DNA from: an uncultured Oscillospiraceae bacterium
GTDB lineage: Bacteria; Bacillota; Clostridia; Oscillospirales; Oscillospiraceae
Assembly (NCBI GenBank): GCA_934515035.1
Contig: CAKSXP010000034.1
Location: 1 to 12,201 of the forward strand
DNA: 12,201 bases
Direction of reading: 5' to 3'
Below are positions 7,640-12,201 of the stretch, one piece after another (the stretch's first letter is position 1; each line of letters starts with the position of its first letter). The position numbers were made by a program, and so were the translations under genes. The notes under the pieces were generated by a model. That model was not told where the DNA came from. It made no database searches and worked only from the letters and a program-made list of their open reading frames with translations.

Positions 7640-7731
7640 AATACCCCTCCTAAGACATGAGCGGGTACGGGGACAATCAACAATTCAAAAACATTGCCCT
7701 GATTGACAAGTGCTAGTCTGTCCCTTTAATC

Positions 7732-7757
7732 AACCGCGCTGCTCCCGCTACGCGCGG
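7732..7757 (+). repeat. 26-bp inverted repeat bounding the core of region A (left copy)
   Basis: Begins AACCGCGCTGCT and ends CGCTACGCGCGG. The inverted partner is 8106-8131, differing at one base. Copies bound the region B core at 11547-11572 and 11946-11971. Confidence 0.8.
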
Positions 7758-7760
7758 AAC

Positions 7761-7891
7761 GTCGAAAGTGACAGCTTATCGCTCCGCTTCCGCCAGCGGT
7801 AGAAGCGAAAGCTCCGCCGAACGCAGTCATTTCTCCTTATTCATCCGAGACCCGCTCCGCTGGGCTCTCGGATGAGATAAAAAGAGTCAGC
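7761..7891 (+). repeat. Core module 1 (region A copy)
   Basis: A 130-bp module beginning GTCGAAAGTGACAGC and ending AAAAGAGTCAG. It includes a 9-bp hairpin CATCCGAGA/TCTCGGATG (7842-7874). The only other copy in the window is at 11813-11942 in opposite orientation. Within region A it is single and unpaired. Confidence 0.85.
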
Positions 7892-7942
7892 CATTGCACA
7901 ACTAACCGTTCCCCCCGCGTAGCTTTATTTTTGTGCCAGCTC

Positions 7943-8102
7943 AAAGCCTCCCTTGTGTAAAGGGAGGTGGCACGGCGTCAGCCGTGACGGAGGGATTGTA
8001 AGCTGAAAAGTTTGATTTTTGCCGAAAAAGCAGGCAAATATCGAACATTGTCAATCCCTCAGTCAGCTTCGCTGACAGCTCCCTTTACACAAGGGAGCCT
8101 TA
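7943..8102 (+). repeat. Core module 2: 160-bp MITE-like palindromic element (region A copy)
   Basis: Two related hairpin-bearing ends face each other: the left (7943-8000) contains CCTCCCTT/AAGGGAGG, a CACGGC/GCCGTG hairpin and GAGGGATTG; the right (8050-8102, inverted) contains the sister form with GTCAGC/GCTGAC and the same GAGGGATTG end. About 50 bp of AT-rich spacer separates them. This resembles a miniature inverted-repeat element without coding capacity. I recall such sequences as abundant in gut Clostridia but cannot check. No target duplication is evident. Confidence 0.75.
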
Positions 8103-8420
8103 TTTCCGCGCGTAGCGTGAGCAGCGCGGTTGATTAAAGGGAAAGTATAGCACTTGCTTTTCAGGGCCGTGCCTTAGAACTGTTGATTGCCCCCGTACCC
8201 GCCCATGTCTTAGGAGGGGGTTTCCAAAGGGGGGCGGCTTTGTAAAAGCCACCCTTTGGCCTGTTCTTTTGGGCACTTTTCTTGCAGGAGCAAGAAAAGT
8301 GCCTCTGCGAAGCAAACCAAGCCTGGTAAGGCTGAAAGAAAAAAAGAATAATCACGAGCAAGAAAAGTTACCCCCTGCGGAGCAGACGCACGCTGGATGC
8401 AATCCAGATCAAAGATAAAA
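8103..8420 (-). repeat. Right arm of region A
   Basis: Inverted relative to the left arm: the 26-bp boundary repeat (8106-8131), a TTAGGAGGGG block (8210-8219), a GGGGCGGC block, the 14-bp hairpin at 8272-8303, the 34-bp short module at 8301-8334, and the 68-bp outer end (8353-8420). It is longer than the left arm because of the short module and a second ACTTTTCTTGC-type half-hairpin. Confidence 0.75.
8301..8334 (+). repeat. 34-bp short module (region A copy)
   Basis: Begins GCCTCTGCGAAGC and ends GGTAAGGCTG. It differs by one base from the reverse complement of 11100-11133, just upstream of gyrA. Confidence 0.85.
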
Positions 8421-8474
8421 GAAAAACGGTAAAGAAACTCTCCCTCTGAAAGAGAAATCGGCAAAGTTAATGAT

Positions 8475-8512
8475 AAAAACCCAAAACGGGGCCGTATATT
8501 TCACCGGCCCCG
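8475..8512 (-). terminator. Intrinsic terminator of gyrA
   Basis: On the minus strand, 7 bp after the gyrA stop, CGGGGCCG (8512-8505) pairs perfectly with CGGCCCCG (8494-8487) around a 10-nt loop, followed by TTTTGGGTTTTT. It lies in unique sequence between gyrA and repeat region A. Confidence 0.88.
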
Positions 8513-8519
8513 ACAGGTT

Positions 8520-11054
8520 TTATTCTTCAGTCTTTTCAGTCTCTTCGGCGTTTTCGGCCTCTTCGTCCCCGGCGCTTTCCTCCTTGTCGGTGCGCGCGAT
8601 GGATATCAGCTTTGCGCCGTCGTTCAGGCGCATCAGCCTTACGCCCTGCGTCGTGCGGGAATAGACGGATATCGTATCGGCCGCGACGCGGATTATCGTT
8701 CCGTCGTCGGAGATCATGAGGATATCGTCATCGTCGTCAACGACCTTGACATCGGAGACCTTTCCGGTCTTTTCGGTGACGTTATAGTTCTTCATGCCCA
8801 TGCCGCCGCGGTGCTGCGGCTCTCCGCCGCCGCGGATATATTCCTCCAGCGGCGTGCGCTTGCCGTAGCCGTTCTCGGTCACGGAGAGCAGGCAGCCGTT
8901 TTCGCGCGTGCGCGCCGCGCCGACGACATAGTCGCCCTCGCGCAGCTTTATGCCGCGGACGCCGGTAGCGTCGCGCCCCATCGTGCGCACATCGGTCTCC
9001 GCAAAGCAGATGGCATAGCCGTCGTGCGTTGCCAGCAGTATATTCTGCTCCCCGTCGGTCTGGCGGACGGAGATCAGCTCGTCGCCGTCGTCCAGACGCA
9101 GCGCGCGGATACCGGTGTTGCGGATGTTCTTCAGCGCGCTTATCTGCATACGCTTGACGGTACCGTTGCGCGTTGCAAAGACAAGATAGGTGTTCTCATC
9201 CGCGATGTCGCGAGTGTGTATCATCGCGCTGACCTTTTCTCCCGGCTCGATCGGTATCACGTTCACGATGTTCGTGCCTCTGGCGTTTCTGCCGGCCTCC
9301 GGGATGTGATAGCCCTTCTTGCGGTAGACGCGGCCGTAATTGGTGAAGAACAGGATATAATCGTGCGTCGAGGCCGTGAACACGGTCTCAACATAGTCCT
9401 CTTCCTTGGTCGCCATGGCGCGGATACCCTTTCCGCCGCGGCGCTGGGTGCTGTATTCGCTGGCGGGCAGGCGCTTGATATAGCCGTCGTGCGTCAGCGT
9501 GAACACGCATTCCTCCTCCTCGATCAGATCCTCAAAATCGATCTCGTTTTCAAGGTCCTGTATCTCGGTGCGGCGCTTGTCGCCGTATTTGTCGCGGATC
9601 GCCGTCAGCTCGTCCTTGAGGACGCCGCGCAGCATCTCCTCGGAGGCGAGAAGCTCGTTGTAATACGCGATCTTTTCCTCGAGCTCCTTATACTCGTTCT
9701 CGAGCTTTTCTCTGTCGAGACCCTGAAGCGCCTTCAGACGCATGTCGAGTATCGCCTGAGCCTGCACCTCGTCAAGCCCGAAGCGCTGCATCAGACGCTC
9801 CCGCGCGTCGTCATAGCTGGTGCGGATTATGTGTATGACCTCGTCTATATTGTCCTGCGCGATGATAAGGCCCTCGAGCAGGTGGGCGCGCTCCTTCGCC
9901 TTGCGGAGGTCGTATTTTGTGCGGCGGGTTATGACGTCCTCCTGGAATGCGATGTATTCATCCAGGATGTGGCGCAGGGAAAGTATCCTCGGCTGGGTCT
10001 GGTTCTGGACGAGCGCAAGCATGATTATCGAGAAGTTCGATTGCAGCGCCGTCTGTGTGAACAGCTTGTTGAGGACGATCTGGGCGTTTGCGTCGCGCTT
10101 GAGCTCGATGACGATGCGCATACCGTTGCGGTCGGTCTCGTCGCGCAGGTCGGATATGCCCTCAAGGCGCTTTTCCTTGACCTGCTCCGCTATCGTGCGG
10201 ATAAGCTGGCGCTTGTTGACCTGATACGGCAGCTCGGTCACGATGATGCGCGTGCGGTGGTCGCGGCCGAACTCCTCGAACTCGGTGCGTGCGCGCACGA
10301 CGACCTTGCCGCGCCCGGTGGCATAGGCCTGACGGATGCCGCTGCGGCCCATGATTATGCCGCGCGTGGGAAAGTCCGGACCCTGAATATGCTGCATCAG
10401 GTCGGAAAGCGTCGCCTCCGGGTTTTCAAGGATGCAGATACAGGCGTCTATGACCTCCGCCAGATTGTGCGGCGGGATGTTCGTCGCCATGCCGACGGCG
10501 ATGCCGCTCGAGCCGTTCACAAGCAGGTTGGGGAAGCGGCTGGGCAGCACGCGCGGCTCGCGGCGGCTCTCGTCGAAGTTCGGGTCCCAGTCAACGGTGT
10601 CCTTGCCGATGTCGCGCAGCATCTCGTCCGCGATCCTGCTCATGCGCGCCTCGGTATATCGATATGCGGCCGGGGGGTCGCCGTCCACGGAACCGAAGTT
10701 GCCGTGGCCGTCCACGAGCATATAGCGCATGGAGAAGTCCTGCGCAAGGCGGACCATCGCGTCATAGACGGAGGCGTCGCCATGGGGATGATAGCGGCCG
10801 AGAACGTCGCCGACACAGGTCGCGCTCTTTTTGAAGGGCTTGTCCGAGGTGAGGCCGTCCTCATACATCGCATAGAGTATGCGGCGGTGGACGGGCTTGA
10901 GTCCGTCCCTCACGTCGGGCAGCGCACGGCCGACGATAACGCTCATCGCATAGTCGATGTAGCTGTTCTGCATTTCGCTGACAAGCTCGGACTCCGTTAT
11001 GACCTGATTCGGAAACGCGATATCCTCAGGCTTGTAATCTCTGTTATGTGCCAT
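8520..11054 (-). CDS. gyrA: DNA gyrase subunit A
   Basis: A complete 844-residue GyrA. With GyrB it introduces negative supercoils by cutting both strands through a tyrosine-DNA bond and passing a segment through. The breakage-reunion domain starts near 30; the catalytic Tyr is 133 in RYTEARMS. The quinolone region reads [12 protein letters not shown] (89-100). A long coiled-coil region spans about 370-500. The GyrA box QRRGGKG is at 537-543 in the C-terminal beta-pinwheel, which distinguishes gyrase from topoisomerase IV. The tail (about 828-844) is very acidic ([16 protein letters not shown]). AAAAGGAG lies 8 nt before the start at 11054. No gyrB is adjacent within the window; upstream lies repeat region B, only about 36 bp away. 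A weak -10-like TATATA is at 11082-11077 without a good -35, so the promoter is not clear. Confidence 0.98.
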   Translation of the reverse strand: MAHNRDYKPEDIAFPNQVITESELVSEMQNSYIDYAMSVIVGRALPDVRDGLKPVHRRILYAMYEDGLTSDKPFKKSATCVGDVLGRYHPHGDASVYDAMVRLAQDFSMRYMLVDGHGNFGSVDGDPPAAYRYTEARMSRIADEMLRDIGKDTVDWDPNFDESRREPRVLPSRFPNLLVNGSSGIAVGMATNIPPHNLAEVIDACICILENPEATLSDLMQHIQGPDFPTRGIIMGRSGIRQAYATGRGKVVVRARTEFEEFGRDHRTRIIVTELPYQVNKRQLIRTIAEQVKEKRLEGISDLRDETDRNGMRIVIELKRDANAQIVLNKLFTQTALQSNFSIIMLALVQNQTQPRILSLRHILDEYIAFQEDVITRRTKYDLRKAKERAHLLEGLIIAQDNIDEVIHIIRTSYDDARERLMQRFGLDEVQAQAILDMRLKALQGLDREKLENEYKELEEKIAYYNELLASEEMLRGVLKDELTAIRDKYGDKRRTEIQDLENEIDFEDLIEEEECVFTLTHDGYIKRLPASEYSTQRRGGKGIRAMATKEEDYVETVFTASTHDYILFFTNYGRVYRKKGYHIPEAGRNARGTNIVNVIPIEPGEKVSAMIHTRDIADENTYLVFATRNGTVKRMQISALKNIRNTGIRALRLDDGDELISVRQTDGEQNILLATHDGYAICFAETDVRTMGRDATGVRGIKLREGDYVVGAARTRENGCLLSVTENGYGKRTPLEEYIRGGGEPQHRGGMGMKNYNVTEKTGKVSDVKVVDDDDDILMISDDGTIIRVAADTISVYSRTTQGVRLMRLNDGAKLISIARTDKEESAGDEEAENAEETEKTEE

Positions 11055-11099
11055 TTATTTTTCTCCTTTTTGGAGTTATATACATTTTGTTTTTTCTCT

Positions 11100-11133
11100 C
11101 AGCCTTACCAGGCTGGGTTTGCTTCGCAGAGGC
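11100..11133 (-). repeat. 34-bp short module (region B copy), next to gyrA
   Basis: Reverse complement of 8301-8334 with one difference. It includes a CAGCC/GGCTG mini-hairpin. Here it is the outermost repeat, 45 bp before the gyrA start, where the gyrA leader or -35 region would be. Confidence 0.8.
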
Positions 11134-11256
11134 GCTTTTCTCACTTTTTCTTTTATTTTTTAGTCTGGATAGCATCCAGACTGCGTCTGCTCCGCAAGGG
11201 GTAACTTTTCTTGCTTGTGCAAGAAAAGTCACCAAAAGAAGCACACCAAAAGGTGA

Positions 11257-11440
11257 CTGCGTCAGAAGAAGCGCGCTCCATTCCGTTTCCGCAGGAACTG
11301 CGAAAACTGCATATCCGCTTGCTCCTTCTTCCTAAATCAAATCGAAACTTTTGTTTCGATTTGAGAAGGACGAGCAGCGAAGTGAGCGAGCGGTCGGCGT
11401 TAGCCAACTGCGAGACGATACGGAGCTTGTGAGGACGCAG
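11257..11440 (+). repeat. Extra 184-bp module with CTGCGTC/GACGCAG ends (left copy)
   Basis: Bounded by the short inverted ends CTGCGTC (11257-11263) and GACGCAG (11434-11440). It contains a perfect 11-bp hairpin, CAAATCGAAAC (11338-11348) with GTTTCGATTTG (11353-11363) around TTTT. It is absent from region A. An inverted copy starts at 12079. It may be a small non-autonomous mobile element. Confidence 0.75.
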
Positions 11441-11546
11441 CCGTCCCCTTTTGGAATACCCCTCCTAAACCGTTAACGGGTACGGAGGCAATCGGCAGTT
11501 CTAAAACGCGGCCCTGAAAAACAAGTGCTATACTTTTCCTTTAAAC

Positions 11547-11572
11547 AACCGTGCTGCTATCGCTACGCACGG
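11547..11572 (+). repeat. 26-bp inverted repeat bounding the core of region B (left copy)
   Basis: Begins AACCGTGCTGCT and ends CGCTACGCACGG. Its inverted partner is at 11946-11971, with about four differences. Confidence 0.75.
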
Positions 11573-11601
11573 AAAATGGTTTGTTGTACGATGCACCATC
11601 T

Positions 11602-11760
11602 AAGGCTCCCTTGTGTAAAGGGAGCTGTCAGCGCAGCTGACTGAGGGATTGACAATATTCACTATCTGCCTGCTTTTTCGGCAAAAACCAAACTTTTCAG
11701 CTTACAATCCCTCCGTCACGGCTGACGCCGTGCCACCTCCCTTTACACAAGGAAGGCTTT
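11602..11760 (-). repeat. Core module 2: MITE-like palindromic element (region B copy)
   Basis: Reverse complement of 7943-8102 with scattered differences, including the AT-rich spacer containing GCTTTTTCGGCAAAAA. Here the GTCAGC-type end is left and the CACGGC-type end right, opposite to region A. Confidence 0.8.
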
Positions 11761-11812
11761 GGGCTGGTACAAAAATCAAGCTATGCGCGGAGGATGGTTC
11801 GTTGTACAACGG

Positions 11813-11942
11813 TTGACTCTTTTAATCTCATCCGAGAGCCCAGCGAAGCGGGTCTCGGATGATTAAGGAGAAATGACTGCGTTCGGCGGAGCTTTCTCTT
11901 CTCTCGTCAGCGAAAGCGGAGCGATAAGCTGTCACTTTCGAC
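11813..11942 (-). repeat. Core module 1 (region B copy)
   Basis: Reverse complement of 7761-7891, from TTGACTCTTTTAATC to GTGTCA-type end CACTTTCGAC, including the CATCCGAGA/TCTCGGATG hairpin. Order and orientation of both core modules are inverted relative to region A. Confidence 0.82.
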
Positions 11943-12201
11943 GCACCGCGCGTAGCGTGAGCAGCGCGGTTGATTCAACGTAACGATTTGTAATGCCCTT
12001 TTTTGCTCCGGGGTTTGCTATTCCAATTTCAAACGGTATCCGGCCATTCCTCAGGAGGGTGATTCTTAAGAGGGGCGGCTGCGTCCTCACAAGCTCCGTA
12101 TCGTCTCGCTGCCGGCTAACGCCAACCGCTCGCTCACTTCGCTGCTCGTCCTTCTCAAATCGAAACAAAAGTTTCGATTTGATTTAGGAAGAAGGAGCAA
12201 G
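11943..12201 (-). repeat. Right arm of region B (incomplete)
   Basis: Has the 26-bp boundary repeat (11946-11971), identical to the right copy in A, then about 75 bp of unmatched sequence, then CAGGAGGGTG and GGGGCGGC blocks corresponding to A, then the extra module. It continues beyond the window. Confidence 0.7.
12079..12201 (-). repeat. Extra module, inverted right copy (cut by window edge)
   Basis: Starts with CTGCGTC and matches the reverse complement of 11440-11318 over 123 bp with about four differences by eye, including the CAAATCGAAAC/GTTTCGATTTG hairpin (12156-12181). Confidence 0.78.

Larger units (their letters stand above)
7512..7759 (+). repeat. Left arm of region A
   Basis: Contains, in order, a TCTGGAT/ATCCAGA hairpin (about 7524-7540), the ACTTTTCTTGC hairpin, a CCAAAAGGGGAC hairpin, the block ending CCCCTCCTAA, and the 26-bp core-boundary repeat. 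The same order is seen in the left arm of region B. Confidence 0.8.
7480..8465. repeat. Repeat region A: modular palindromic intergenic element, no gene
   Basis: About 1 kb between rnhA and gyrA without a credible gene. Left parts (7512-7759) reappear inverted on the right (8103-8420) around a core (7760-8102) with two modules. The ends match over about 68 bp: 7512-7579 is the near reverse complement of 8353-8420. Most modules recur in the region upstream of gyrA (11091-12201). Short hairpins occur every few dozen bases. The small open frames here follow the repeat rather than gene boundaries and lack ribosome sites or known domains. Confidence 0.9.
11162..11576 (+). repeat. Left arm of region B
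   Basis: Same order as the region A left arm: TCTGGAT/ATCCAGA hairpin (11164-11180), ACTTTTCTTGC hairpin (11204-11229), the CCAAAAGG...CCCCTTTTGG pair now split by the extra module, CCCCTCCTAA (11459-11468), and the 26-bp boundary repeat (11547-11572). Confidence 0.8.
11091..12201. repeat. Repeat region B: modular palindromic intergenic element upstream of gyrA (runs off edge)
   Basis: At least 1.1 kb without a credible gene, built from the modules of region A plus an additional one. The left arm (11162-11576) and right arm (11943-12201+) surround a core (11577-11942) that is the reverse complement of the region A core. The right arm is incomplete in this window. Between about 11976 and 12050 the right arm has sequence that matches neither the left arm nor region A. 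The small open frames here are not supported. Confidence 0.88.

Noticed and set aside
7489..7683. Small open frames in region A, including 7489-7683 and 8100-8464 (minus strand)
   Set aside because: They overlap each other in several frames, follow repeat modules, lack ribosome sites and translate hairpin repeats into similar basic peptides.
7943..8102. A CRISPR array
   Set aside because: The repeats are inverted pairs with different middles, not regularly spaced direct repeats with unique spacers, and there are no cas genes.
8811..11204. A 797-codon open frame on the plus strand opposite gyrA
   Set aside because: Antisense of an unmistakable gyrA, with the same composition artefact; it also runs into repeat region B.
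11153..12187. Small open frames in region B (11153-11407, 11211-11432, 11932-12187)
   Set aside because: Same reason as in region A; they cross module junctions and show no coding signature.

Overview
The window looks like chromosomal DNA from a fairly GC-rich anaerobic Clostridia member, probably a gut Oscillospirales/Ruminococcaceae-type genome. The basis is the clostridial gyrA and rnhA, a BaiCD/2-enoate-reductase-type flavoenzyme, and intergenic repeats built on a 'CTCCCTTGTGTAAAGGGAG' hairpin that I recall as common in such genomes. Taxonomy is inferred, not shown. Every complete gene lies on the minus strand; the only plus-strand coding remnant is the C-terminal end of an IS30-family transposase at the left edge (2-67).

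Right to left (direction of transcription): an approximately 1.1 kb repeat region without genes (11091-12201, running off the edge); gyrA (11054-8520) with a good intrinsic terminator; a second approximately 1 kb repeat region (8465-7480); rnhA (7400-6963) with a terminator overlapping its stop codon; then six closely packed genes. These are a LysR-type regulator (6893-5994), an AlkZ-related protein of uncertain function (5997-5338, ATGA overlap with the regulator), a MATE efflux transporter (5298-3898), a second LysR-type regulator (3848-2955), an FMN/4Fe-4S/FAD ene-reductase (2852-897, with its own likely promoter) and a short-chain dehydrogenase (883-104, starting just after the reductase stop). 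The last two probably act in sequence on a common small substrate under the second LysR regulator. The first LysR, AlkZ-related and MATE genes look like a stress or genotoxin-resistance unit. Both ideas are inference.

The most unusual material is non-coding. The two repeat regions around gyrA are modular and largely palindromic: arms facing each other surround a core of about 350 bp made of two modules. The core lies in opposite orientation in the two regions and is bounded in both by the same 26-bp inverted repeat, as expected if it can be inverted. The distal region also carries an extra module of about 180 bp in both arms. No transposase or recombinase is encoded in the repeats; the small open frames in them look spurious.
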